Notes under the pieces: generated by a model | The model's input: only the letters and a program-made list of their open reading frames with translations | What the model was told of the DNA's origin: nothing | Database searches by the model: none | Program-made: the position numbers and the translations under genes | Shown: positions 24,890-33,330 of the stretch, one piece after another | How the letters are laid out: each line of letters starts with the position of its first letter | How positions within the stretch are numbered: the stretch's first letter is position 1 | Assembly (NCBI RefSeq): GCF_009733815.1 | Contig: NZ_WNXY01000001.1 | Location: 310,001 to 374,000 of the forward strand | Source: Pseudactinotalea suaedae | GTDB lineage: Bacteria; Actinomycetota; Actinomycetes; Actinomycetales; Beutenbergiaceae | Reading direction: 5' to 3' | DNA length: 64,000 bases

Positions 24890-27018
24890 CGGCCTGCCTT
24901 GCTGTGGTCGGGGACCGCGATGTCGACCAGCCAGGGCCGCAGCAGCACCTGCAGAGGGGCGCCGGTCCGCCCACCGTCGCTACGCACCGTGGTCCCCGGC
25001 ACCTCGTCGCTGCAGCCACGCAGCTCCCAGCACTCGACGCCGTCGCCCAGCGTGACCACGATCCTGCCGTCAGGTACCGTGCTGACGTCCTGGACCGCCC
25101 CGCCGGAGTCGATGACGGTGACGAACGTGGTCTCCTCGGCGGCGGCCGACCGGAGCACCATCGTCTGCTCCTCGTCGAGGTGCGCGCCGGGGCACTCGGT
25201 CACCAGCGTGCGGCTGCCCGGGGGGTCGAGAGCCCAGAGTCGCGTGGTCACGCCGTCGACGGTCCAGCTGCCCTGCCAGGGTCCCGCCGGCAGCTCACGC
25301 ACCGAACGAAGGTAGTCGCGCTGGGTGTCGCCGAGAGGCTGCCAGTCGGAGGACTCGAGCGGTGAGGACGCCGTCGTCAGCTCGCCACGCAGCCGCCAGC
25401 CCAGGTCGACCCGGGCGCGCGAGGGCACCCGGGTCGAGACGATGTCGACGAGGTAGCCGTGCTGTGACCACAGCACCACCCGCCGCATGCCGGCGTCCTC
25501 GTACTCGGGCGGGAAGGGCAGCCGCGGCTCGTGCAGCCAGGAGCCGGCGTCGGCGCGGTCGAGGTCGGACCAGGTCACCCCCGCGTCGAGCACCGCCGCG
25601 GCGCCCGGGCGTGCGGCATGGGGCGCGGAGAGCAGCGTCCCAGCCGCGGGCGGCTGCGAGAGCCCGGCGATCGTGGCCGTGTTGTGCGAGAGCGTCTGCC
25701 GGATCCACGGGCCCTGCAGCGGGGAGTTGTAGGCGGGGGAGCCCAGGTCCGGTGCCACCCGGACGCCGCGCACGTGGAGGTCGAGCTGCAGCTTGTCAGG
25801 ATGTCCGTGACCACCGCCGTGCGGGCCGAACTTGAGCAGCAACGAGCGGTCGTCATCGGCGAGCACCGCGTATCCGCTGGCCTCGTGGACGCCGCGGGTC
25901 GGCGGCAAGGGGTGCGACCCGTTCAGCAGCTCGGGCGCAGGGCCATGGCTGAGCGCCTCCGGGTCCGTGCGAGGGACACCGGCGCCGTAGAGCGCCCCGA
26001 GCAGCGCCAGCACCGAGTCCGAGCTCCAGATCGTCCACGCCAGCTCGTACAGCGGGGTGTACTGGGCCACCCCGTTGGTCTCGGAGATGTCGAACCAGCC
26101 GTCGTTGAGCGCCGCCAGGCTGAGATCGGGCCGCAGCATCGTCAGCGGGGTGTCGACCATGGCGCGCACGCGTGCGGAGTCCACGAGAGCCGGGTGCGAC
26201 CGGCGAAGCGCGCGGCATGCCAGCGCGACGGCGGTCAGCATGTAGAAGTGGTAGTGGGGCGACCCCTCGGACCACCAGCCGTCCTCGCGGATGCCCGCGT
26301 CCAGCTGGGCCTGCAGGCCGTACGGCCCCGTGATCGCGGCGGCCACCAGATCGTCACGTCCGGCCACGGCCGCGAGGTTGATCTGGCTCGCGAGGTGCCA
26401 GCACTCGATGTTGTGGATCTTGCCCATCAGCTCGCCCGTGACCTGGTCGAGGACCTGGCCGAGCAAGGTGTCGGCGGTCGAGCGCTCGGCGTCGCTCAGC
26501 GCCGGGCGCAGGTCGTCGACGAGCCGGGCGAGCTTGATCCCCCAGACCGACTCCTCCAGGGCGGTGCCGTGCACGCGTCCCAGCCCCACGATGCTCCCGT
26601 GCGGCTCGATCAGCGGGTAGCGGGCGGCGTACGCCTCCAGCACGTCGACGGCGAGCCGTCGGCAGCGCTCGTCACCGTTCGCCAGCCAGACCTCGGCGCA
26701 CGCGAGCGCACCCTCGATGGCCTCGTTGCTGAGCCGGCTGCGCCAGGCGGCGTCCATGTGATCGCCCACGACGTTCTCGCCGTCGACGGGGCATCGGTGC
26801 TCATCCGGACGCGAGGCGTCGAAGCCCAGCGGCACCGAGTGCGTGGGGCAGTGGTAGTGGTGACCCCAACCGCCGCCCTCGGACGGGGGCAGCAACCGAT
26901 CCCGGAGGGCGCGCTCGGCGCGGTCGGTGAGGGTGCCCCAGGCTTCGGCGAACGCAGGGTCGGTGTGTCGGGTCGTGAGCCGGTGGATCTCGTCGGGCGT
27001 GCGGAGGAGTCGGGGCAT
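24886..27018 (-). CDS. Heparinase II/III-like family protein (putative polyuronide lyase)
   Basis: A 710-residue protein: a helical toroid of about 380 residues with the catalytic-type segments NIECWHLASQINLA and GSPHYHFYML, then a beta-sandwich with GGGHGHPDKLQLDLH and LSHNTATIAG. These are the hallmarks of heparinase II/III-like lyases (PL12, PL15, PL17 and PL21 relatives), which cleave uronic-acid-containing oligosaccharides by beta-elimination using Tyr/His pairs. A HYHCPTH segment and a Cys-containing loop at the N-terminus may bind metal. With no signal peptide it should act on imported oligomers. It follows the binding-protein gene after a stem-loop and overlaps the BNR gene. Confidence 0.85.
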   Translation of the reverse strand: MPRLLRTPDEIHRLTTRHTDPAFAEAWGTLTDRAERALRDRLLPPSEGGGWGHHYHCPTHSVPLGFDASRPDEHRCPVDGENVVGDHMDAAWRSRLSNEAIEGALACAEVWLANGDERCRRLAVDVLEAYAARYPLIEPHGSIVGLGRVHGTALEESVWGIKLARLVDDLRPALSDAERSTADTLLGQVLDQVTGELMGKIHNIECWHLASQINLAAVAGRDDLVAAAITGPYGLQAQLDAGIREDGWWSEGSPHYHFYMLTAVALACRALRRSHPALVDSARVRAMVDTPLTMLRPDLSLAALNDGWFDISETNGVAQYTPLYELAWTIWSSDSVLALLGALYGAGVPRTDPEALSHGPAPELLNGSHPLPPTRGVHEASGYAVLADDDRSLLLKFGPHGGGHGHPDKLQLDLHVRGVRVAPDLGSPAYNSPLQGPWIRQTLSHNTATIAGLSQPPAAGTLLSAPHAARPGAAAVLDAGVTWSDLDRADAGSWLHEPRLPFPPEYEDAGMRRVVLWSQHGYLVDIVSTRVPSRARVDLGWRLRGELTTASSPLESSDWQPLGDTQRDYLRSVRELPAGPWQGSWTVDGVTTRLWALDPPGSRTLVTECPGAHLDEEQTMVLRSAAAEETTFVTVIDSGGAVQDVSTVPDGRIVVTLGDGVECWELRGCSDEVPGTTVRSDGGRTGAPLQVLLRPWLVDIAVPDHSKAGR

Positions 27019-27050
27019 GGTCCTGAGGTGTCGGTCCGGTCATGGACGAG

Positions 27051-27085
27051 CCAGCCGGGTGACGCTGTGGGCGCCACCCGGCTGG
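27051..27085 (-). terminator. Intercistronic stem-loop after the binding-protein gene
   Basis: CCAGCCGGGTG at 27051-27061 and CACCCGGCTGG at 27075-27085 form a perfect 11-bp stem with a 13-base loop. It falls between the stop of the lipoprotein gene (27096) and the lyase start (27018). There is no T-run, so it more likely stabilises the upstream mRNA or partly attenuates transcription than ends it. Confidence 0.55.
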
Positions 27086-27095
27086 TCGGGCGAGA

Positions 27096-28739
27096 TCAGG
27101 AGGCGTTCTGCAGCGCCTCGGTGAGCTCGTCGCACATCTGGGTGCCACCGCCGCTGAGGTAGTTCTCGACCGCGCCGTCCCAGTCGCTGACCGGCTTGCG
27201 ACCCGACACGATGTCGAGGCTGACCGCCAGGATCTCGGCCTCCAGCGCCGGCCCGTCACCGGAGCGGGTCTCGGAGTACAGACCGTACGCCGGGTCGGTC
27301 GCCGCGTTCTCGGTGAGCTGCTTCTGGTGCTCCTGCATCCGCTTGACCTCCTCGCCGAGGCCGGTGTAGTAGAGGTGCGCGGGACCGTCGATCAGGTACG
27401 CCTGACCCACGGCCGCCTCCGGTGCGGTCGCGGTGTCGGGGACCGGCACGCCGTCCTCCCAGTTGTAGTGGACACCTTCGACGCCGAACTTGCGGAAGAG
27501 GAACTCGGTGGTGCCGAACGGTGTCGCGAGGAAGTTCGCGATGTTGAGGATCGTCGGGATGCGCGCCGGGTCGGCGTTCGAGATCGCCGACAGGATGTTG
27601 TTGGGCTCGCCCAGCTGAGCCATGCCCTGCCCGTCGCCCTCCCAGTCGGGGATCTGCAGCATGTTGAGGTTGCCGGCCGGGACGCCGAGGCTGAAGAAGA
27701 AGCCTAGGAATCCTGAGTAGGTGTCCCACGTCATCGCTGTCTGCCCGGCGACGAGCCACTGCTTGCTCTGGTTGGCGTGCTGACCGATCGCGTCCGGGAT
27801 CACCAGGCCCGAGGCGTACAGGTCACGCGCCGCCTCCAGCGCCTCCTTCTGCCCCTCGTGCGTGTACGCCGAGGTGAAGGTGCCGTTCTCCTCGATGAAG
27901 TAACGCGGGATCGAGAGCATCGAGCGCAGGTAGTCGAGCGGGTTCGCACCGATCGCCCAGCGCGTGCCGTCGGTCTTGGTCAGCTCGACGCACATCGAGC
28001 GGAACTCCTCGTAGCTGGAGGGGCTCGCGGGGACGCCGACCTCGTCGAAGATGTCCTGACGGTTGGTCATCACCCACGTGGAGGTCAGGCCGCGCGGGAT
28101 GGGCAACGTCATGATCTTGCCGTCGAAGATGCAGCCCTTCCACGAGTCCGACGGGATGTTGGCCAAGGCCGGGTAGTCGTTGATCGCGTCGCCGGCCAGG
28201 TGCTCGGTGAGGTCGGCCGCGGCGGCGTCGAGCAGCTGGCCCATGCCGGCGTACTGGAACGGGATGGGGAACATGTCCGGCAGGTCCCCGGAGGCCAGCA
28301 GCGTGGGGAACTTGGTGGCGTAGTCCGGCGTGAGGGACAGGATCGGCTCGTAGGGGCTGCCGAGCTGCTCCTCCAGCGCCTGCCAGAACCGGTTCTGGTC
28401 GCGTCCGGGCACGTTCTCGTGCACGAACGACCACACCTTGAAGGGCTGTCCGTCGCCGGGGGTGTCGCTGAGCATCTGGATCGGCTCGGGGAACGTGGTC
28501 GACCCTGAGGTGAACCGACCGACCTCGCCCGGCAGGTCGTAGGTGACACCCTCCCAGGGCGTGTAGGTCGGCATCACCGAGCCGCCGCCCCCGCCGGTGC
28601 CGCCGCCACCACCGCCGCCACCACCGCCACCTGTGCTCCCACCGCTGCCGGGCTGGGAGCAGGCGGCGACGGTGGTCGCCGTCAAGGCGCCTGCGAACCC
28701 GGCGAGAACGGAGCGACGGCTGATCGAGTGACGCGTCAT
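27096..28739 (-). CDS. ABC importer substrate-binding lipoprotein (LipO/YtcQ-like)
   Basis: A 547-residue extracellular solute-binding protein. The N-terminus has a Tat-like RRS motif (SISRRSVLAG) and a lipobox ending TVAAC at residue 27, so it should be exported and lipid-anchored. A very glycine-rich linker (24 of about 30 residues) follows. The mature domain resembles the large binding proteins of the YtcQ/AlgQ group, which take uronate- or rhamnose-containing oligosaccharides. ATG 28739 is chosen because the signal peptide starts there and GAGAGAGG lies upstream. Flanking stem-loops suggest it is expressed more strongly than its operon partners. Confidence 0.88.
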   Translation of the reverse strand: MTRHSISRRSVLAGFAGALTATTVAACSQPGSGGSTGGGGGGGGGGGTGGGGGSVMPTYTPWEGVTYDLPGEVGRFTSGSTTFPEPIQMLSDTPGDGQPFKVWSFVHENVPGRDQNRFWQALEEQLGSPYEPILSLTPDYATKFPTLLASGDLPDMFPIPFQYAGMGQLLDAAAADLTEHLAGDAINDYPALANIPSDSWKGCIFDGKIMTLPIPRGLTSTWVMTNRQDIFDEVGVPASPSSYEEFRSMCVELTKTDGTRWAIGANPLDYLRSMLSIPRYFIEENGTFTSAYTHEGQKEALEAARDLYASGLVIPDAIGQHANQSKQWLVAGQTAMTWDTYSGFLGFFFSLGVPAGNLNMLQIPDWEGDGQGMAQLGEPNNILSAISNADPARIPTILNIANFLATPFGTTEFLFRKFGVEGVHYNWEDGVPVPDTATAPEAAVGQAYLIDGPAHLYYTGLGEEVKRMQEHQKQLTENAATDPAYGLYSETRSGDGPALEAEILAVSLDIVSGRKPVSDWDGAVENYLSGGGTQMCDELTEALQNAS

Positions 28740-28766
28740 GAGGGTGAACCTCTCTCTCGGTGGTGT

Positions 28767-28791
28767 GCCGATGTCAGCGTTGACAGTCGGC
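28767..28791 (-). repeat. Stem-loop between permease and binding-protein genes
   Basis: GCCGATGTCA pairs with TGACA-G-TCGGC (one bulged base) around a four-base loop GCGT. It lies between the permease stop (28834) and the lipoprotein start (28739). A structure at the 5' side of a binding-protein cistron can protect a processed mRNA. No promoter is obvious here. Confidence 0.45.
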
Positions 28792-28833
28792 GCTAGGGGT
28801 GGTCTCAACTGCTGGGGTGAACGGATCTGGGGG

Positions 28834-29787
28834 TCAGCCCTTGACAGCTCCGGTGAGCATGCCCTTGGCGAAGTTCTTCTGCAGGAAGGGGTAGACGATG
28901 AGGATCGGGACGATGGAGATGACGAGGATGGCCATCGCCAGGGACGAGGGCGCAGCCATCTGCTCGATGAGGGAGACGTCGAGCGTGGTGAACTGCGAGT
29001 CGTCCACGACGAACGACCGCACGATCATCTGCAGCGGCCACTTGGTCGTGTCGTTGATGTAGATGAGCGCGTTGAAGAAGGCGTTCCAGTAGCCGACGGC
29101 GTAGAACAGCCCGATCACGGACAGCGAGGCGCGTGAGAGCGGGAGCACGATCATCGTGAGGATCCGGCGCTCACCCGCACCGTCGATCTTGGCGGCGTCG
29201 AAGAGCTCCTCGGGGATGCCCAGGAAGAAGGCGCGCAGCACGATGACGTTGAACCCGCTGACGGCGGTCGGGAGGATCAGCGACCAGATCGAGTCGATGA
29301 GTCCGACCTGCTTGACCACCAGGAACGTCGGGATGATGCCGGGGGCGAAGAACAGCGTGACGAGCACCGTCCAGAGCATCGCGCCGCGACCGCGCAGACC
29401 CGGTCGGGCCAGGGCGTAGGCGAGCATCGCGGAGGCCGTCAGCGAGATGAGCGTCCCGACGACGGTGACGAAGGCGGAGATCCACATCGCACGCGTGACC
29501 GCGCCGCCCTCGAGAACCTGCACATAGGCCTGGAAGGAGAGGGTCTCGGGCCACAGCACGATGCCGCCGCTGGCGTTGACCTGCGAGCGGGGCGCGAGCG
29601 AGGTCGAGACGATCGACAGGAACGGGATCAGCACCAGCAGCGAGACGCCCAGGAGCGCGATGCCGTTCATGATGCGCATCGGCATCGACGGTGCCGGTTG
29701 GCCGTTGTCCAGGACCGGGCGACGGCGTTGCTGGTTCACGGGCCGCGTGGGCCGGGCTGCGTCAGTGTGAGACACGTCGGTACACAC
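28834..29787 (-). CDS. ABC importer permease (YtcP/AraQ-type, inner membrane)
   Basis: A 317-residue permease with six membrane segments beginning near residue 38 (IALLGVSLLVLIPFL). The EAA loop, which contacts the ATPase, reads DAAKIDGAGERRILTMIVLP near residue 205, matching carbohydrate importers of the YtcP type. The GTG at 29787 overlaps the upstream permease by 26 bases and has GGAG six bases upstream. It pairs with the LplB-type permease and the lipoprotein at 27096-28739. No ATP-binding subunit is encoded in the operon. Confidence 0.92.
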   Translation of the reverse strand: MCTDVSHTDAARPTRPVNQQRRRPVLDNGQPAPSMPMRIMNGIALLGVSLLVLIPFLSIVSTSLAPRSQVNASGGIVLWPETLSFQAYVQVLEGGAVTRAMWISAFVTVVGTLISLTASAMLAYALARPGLRGRGAMLWTVLVTLFFAPGIIPTFLVVKQVGLIDSIWSLILPTAVSGFNVIVLRAFFLGIPEELFDAAKIDGAGERRILTMIVLPLSRASLSVIGLFYAVGYWNAFFNALIYINDTTKWPLQMIVRSFVVDDSQFTTLDVSLIEQMAAPSSLAMAILVISIVPILIVYPFLQKNFAKGMLTGAVKG

Positions 29788-30781
29788 CGTCCTCTCCGAA
29801 GATGTGGGCGACCTTGTTGGCCCCGAGCACGATCGCGACCGAGATGATCGACTTCATCAGGCCGACGGCCGCCGCCATGCCCCAGTCGCCACCGATGAGG
29901 CCGTTGTTGTAGACGTAGGTGTCGAGGACCTCGGAGGCGTCTCGCCCGACGGCGTTCTGCTGCAGGATGATCTGCTCGAAGCCCACGCTGAGTGCGTTGC
30001 CCAGCTTGAGGATCAAGAGCATGATCACGATCCCCTTCAGACCGGGCATCGTGATGTGCCACAGCTGCCGCATCCGGCTCGCGCCGTCCACGGAAGCCGC
30101 CTCGTAGAGGTTGCGGTCGATCTGGGCGAGTGCGGCGAAGAACAGGATCGCCGCCCAGCCGGCGTCCTTCCAGATCACCTGGGCGGTCACCAGGCTGATG
30201 AACAGGTCCGGGTTCGTCATGATCTCGAGGGGCCTGCCTCCGGTGGCCCGCAGGATGTGGTTGATCACCCCGGCTGCCCCGAAGACCTCCTGGAACACGG
30301 CGACGACGATCACCCAGGAGAGGAAGTGCGGCATGTACACGATCGCCTGCACGGTCTGCCGGAGCCGCTGCGACATCATGCTGTTGAGCATCAGCGCGAG
30401 CACCAGCGGGGCCGGGAACACCAGCACCACCTGCACGAACGTGATGATCAGGGTGTTGGTCAGTGCCCGGTAGAAGTCCTGGTCGGCCAGCGCATCGGTG
30501 AAGTTCTCCCACCCGACCCAGGGGGACTCGAGGATCCCGATGAAAGGCAGGTAGGACTTGAAGGCGATGATGTTGCCCAGCAGCGGCACGTAGTGGAACA
30601 GCACCAGCAGGAGCAGCCCCGGGAGCGCGAAGAGGTACAGCACCGAGGATGGTCGCGTGATCGTGCTGGTGCGCTTGCGCGACCGCGCGGGTGGCCTGGT
30701 GCCGGCGCTCCACGCCGCGGGCGCGTCGGGGCCGGGGAGCTGTTCCTGCTCCGGTGGGGATGTCGTGCTGGGCGATGTCAT
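29762..30781 (-). CDS. ABC importer permease (LplB/YteP-type)
   Basis: A 339-residue permease with a 45-residue cytosolic tail, then VLYLFALPGLLLLVLFHYVP as the first membrane helix, six helices in all. The EAA loop is EAASVDGASRMRQLWHITMP. The LplB/YteP group imports complex or uronate-containing oligosaccharides and usually borrows a shared MsmX-like ATPase. AAGGAG lies ten bases before the ATG. It is the first gene of an eight-gene operon, and the operator at 30832 lies in its promoter. Confidence 0.92.
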   Translation of the reverse strand: MTSPSTTSPPEQEQLPGPDAPAAWSAGTRPPARSRKRTSTITRPSSVLYLFALPGLLLLVLFHYVPLLGNIIAFKSYLPFIGILESPWVGWENFTDALADQDFYRALTNTLIITFVQVVLVFPAPLVLALMLNSMMSQRLRQTVQAIVYMPHFLSWVIVVAVFQEVFGAAGVINHILRATGGRPLEIMTNPDLFISLVTAQVIWKDAGWAAILFFAALAQIDRNLYEAASVDGASRMRQLWHITMPGLKGIVIMLLILKLGNALSVGFEQIILQQNAVGRDASEVLDTYVYNNGLIGGDWGMAAAVGLMKSIISVAIVLGANKVAHIFGEDGVYRRVSH

Positions 30782-30831
30782 CGTTGACCTACTCCTTGGG
30801 GACGACGTGATTCAAGCACCGTCTGTCACGA

Positions 30832-30849
30832 AGCGCAACCGATTGTTCA
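30832..30849. promoter_or_regulatory. LacI-like operator, site D, before the transport/lyase operon
   Basis: On the minus strand this reads TGAACAATCGGTTGCGCT. It matches site C (16 of 18) and site B, and lies 51 bases before the permease start in the same orientation. TTGCGC at its end could be the -35, with a weak TTGAAT about 17 bases on. Binding would shut off the whole eight-gene operon. Confidence 0.7.
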
Positions 30850-30888
30850 TCGCGCCTGGTCACAGGTCGGTCACAGCCCGATCGACCG

Positions 30889-33273
30889 TCAGCACCACCC
30901 GGGGACAGCAGGAGCCGAGGGCGGTACCCAGCCCGGTGACCAGGGTGCGACGATCTCGTGGTCGCCGGCGGGAAGCTCGAGCAGCGGCCACGGGTCGGGT
31001 GAGAGCACGCGGGCGTGACGGGCGTCGATGGCGTCCGGTTCCGTCGTCGGGACGGCCACCCGGCACCCGGCGGGTGAGGTGACCCGGAGCTGGATCGATT
31101 CCCCGTCCGTGCGCCAGGCGCTCGCCAGCCGACCGGCCGGGCTGAGCCGCTCCGCGGCGGCCTGCGTCAGGGCGGCACCGGGGTAGGGGCGGATCGTCAC
31201 GTCGTCCCAGCCGATGACGCCGGGCCGTAGCCCCGCCACGTACTCGTGCAGCCACTCGGCGACCGAGCCGAGCGCGTAGTGGTTGAGCGAGTTCATGAAC
31301 GGCGTCTGGAACCCGACGTCCTCCCGCCAGCCGTCCCATCGCTCCCAGATGGTCGTCGCGCCGCGGTCGACGGCGTACAGCCACGAGGGGTAGTCGCGCC
31401 GCAGCAGCAGCGCGTAGGCCACGTCGAGCGACCCCGTCTCGCTCAGCGCCGGTAGCAGGAACCGGGTGCCGTGGATCCCGGTGGTGAGCGCCGTGCCGTT
31501 GCCGGTGACCGCCTCTCGGAGGCGTGCTCCCAGCTCCGCCCGCGTGGGGTCGTCGACCAGCCGGCCCATGATGGCCATGGCCAGCACGGTCTGGCTGCCT
31601 CGCCCCGGGCCGCCGGCCAGCAGCGCCTCGGCGAACGGGTCGCGGATGGCGGCGGCGGAGGCGCTCCAGCGCTCGACGTCGTCCGCCCGGTCCAGAGCCC
31701 GGGCCGCGGCCGTCATGGCGTCAGCGCAGAGCGCCCAGTGCGCCGTCGCGAACAGCGCCTTGTCCGTCGGGTCGTCGAGGTTCAACCAGTCTCCGTAGCT
31801 GCGGCTGAGCGCGCGCGACCGGTAGTGGTCCGGGTTGTTCCGCTCCAGGTGGTCCATGAACGCGGACATCGCGGGATAGTGCGCCTCGAGGGTGGCCCGC
31901 GGCCCGCCGTACCGGTGATGGCGCCAGGGCACCAGCACCCCGGCGTCAGCCCAGGCCGGCGCTCCTTCGGCGTCGACGACGACTCGCGGGGCGACGTCGG
32001 GAAACGCGCCGTTGGGGTGCTGCCCGTCGCGGACGTCGACGAACCAGGAGGCCAGGTAGTCATCCATGTCCAGGCTGAAGAGCATCGTGGCGCTGATGGC
32101 GCTCGCGTCGCCCATCCATCCCAGCCGCTCGTCGCGCTGCGGGCAGTCCGTGGGAGCGCCGACCAGGTTGTTCCGAATGGTGCGGAGCACGTTGTCGTGC
32201 AGCGTGTTCACCGTCTGGTCGCTGCAGCTGAAGCTCCCGACGGTGCTCACGCGGGGCCCGATGACCAGGCCGCTGACGTCGTCCGGCGTCACGGTGCCCG
32301 GGTACCCCACGATCTCGACGTACCTGAAGCCGTGGAACGTGAACTCGGGATCGAACACCCACTCGGTGTCCGTGATGACCGCGATGTCGTGCGCCAGCGC
32401 TGCGCGCAGGTTCTCCGTGTACAGGGTGCCGTCGCCGTTCAGCGCCTCGCCGTGGCGCAGGTGGATGTGGGCACCTGCGGGCCGTGCGGCGCTCGCCGCG
32501 GGGATCCTGAGGCGGACGCGGCCGACGATGTTGACGCCGAGGTCGATGAGTGTGGTGCCGGGCGCGATCGTGGTGATCGCCGTAGGCGTGAGGACGTCGG
32601 TGACGACGAGGTCCGGCGCGACCTGCGGCTCGAAGCGTGCCGACGGTGGGTCCGTCACCACCGCGGGAACGGCGCCCGGCTGGTCGGCCGCGGGGTCGTG
32701 CCAGCCCGCCGGTTCGCGGCGTGGGTCGGTCATCTGGCCGAGCATCGGGTCGGCATGGAGTGTGCCTCCGTCGCTGACCACCCAGCCATCGTCGGTGACG
32801 TGGCGGATGACCGCTCCGTCCGCGGTGCGCATCTCGAGCTCGCCGATGACGCTGGTGTGCTCGCCGTAGTGTCGCGCGCGTCGCCCGGCGTCCATCCCGA
32901 GGAACCCGGAGAACCAACCGGGTCCGAGCTCGACGGACCAGACCTGGGGCCCGGGTGCGAGGTGGGCGGTGACGTCCACCGTCCGGTAGGTGATCCGGTG
33001 GTGGTAGTCGGTCCAGCCGGGGGCGAGCTGGACGTCGTCGACCCGGCGTCCACCCAGACGAGCGACATAGACCCCGCGCGCGCTCATGCGCAGCGTGGCG
33101 GACACGAGCTGCTCGGGGATCTCCACGACGCGGCGCAGCAGCAGCGCCGGTTCGCCGGAGATGAGCGCCATCGGGGTGTCCTGCGGTCCCGATCGCGGGT
33201 CGAACTCGGGCACGTAGAGCGGGTCTCGCCCGATCCACCGCGCGCTCGGGTCCAGGGGGTGGGGGGAGCTCAC
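30889..33273 (-). CDS. Alpha-L-rhamnosidase (GH78 family)
   Basis: A 794-residue enzyme with the GH78 domain order: N-terminal beta-domains (WTDYHHRITYRTVDV), a concanavalin-like region, then the (alpha/alpha)6 catalytic barrel and a C-terminal beta-sandwich. The catalytic region PTDCPQRDERLGWMGD holds the expected Asp/Glu residues, and TTIWERWDGW supplies the general-base glutamate. It removes terminal L-rhamnose from glycosides or oligosaccharides by inversion. No signal peptide means it works on imported substrate. It lies downstream of the PIG-L and enolase-superfamily genes, with GTG 33273 after AGGA. Confidence 0.92.
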   Translation of the reverse strand: MSSPHPLDPSARWIGRDPLYVPEFDPRSGPQDTPMALISGEPALLLRRVVEIPEQLVSATLRMSARGVYVARLGGRRVDDVQLAPGWTDYHHRITYRTVDVTAHLAPGPQVWSVELGPGWFSGFLGMDAGRRARHYGEHTSVIGELEMRTADGAVIRHVTDDGWVVSDGGTLHADPMLGQMTDPRREPAGWHDPAADQPGAVPAVVTDPPSARFEPQVAPDLVVTDVLTPTAITTIAPGTTLIDLGVNIVGRVRLRIPAASAARPAGAHIHLRHGEALNGDGTLYTENLRAALAHDIAVITDTEWVFDPEFTFHGFRYVEIVGYPGTVTPDDVSGLVIGPRVSTVGSFSCSDQTVNTLHDNVLRTIRNNLVGAPTDCPQRDERLGWMGDASAISATMLFSLDMDDYLASWFVDVRDGQHPNGAFPDVAPRVVVDAEGAPAWADAGVLVPWRHHRYGGPRATLEAHYPAMSAFMDHLERNNPDHYRSRALSRSYGDWLNLDDPTDKALFATAHWALCADAMTAAARALDRADDVERWSASAAAIRDPFAEALLAGGPGRGSQTVLAMAIMGRLVDDPTRAELGARLREAVTGNGTALTTGIHGTRFLLPALSETGSLDVAYALLLRRDYPSWLYAVDRGATTIWERWDGWREDVGFQTPFMNSLNHYALGSVAEWLHEYVAGLRPGVIGWDDVTIRPYPGAALTQAAAERLSPAGRLASAWRTDGESIQLRVTSPAGCRVAVPTTEPDAIDARHARVLSPDPWPLLELPAGDHEIVAPWSPGWVPPSAPAVPGWC

Positions 33274-33330
33274 GTGAGGGTCCTGTCTGCTAAGTGGGGT
33301 GCGACGGTGGTGGGTCGGTTGCTGTCCTGC

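Noticed and set aside
28565-28640. CCG/CCA-rich tandem repeat as a possible CRISPR or VNTR
   Set aside because: It is the glycine-rich linker codons of the binding lipoprotein; there are no unique spacers.
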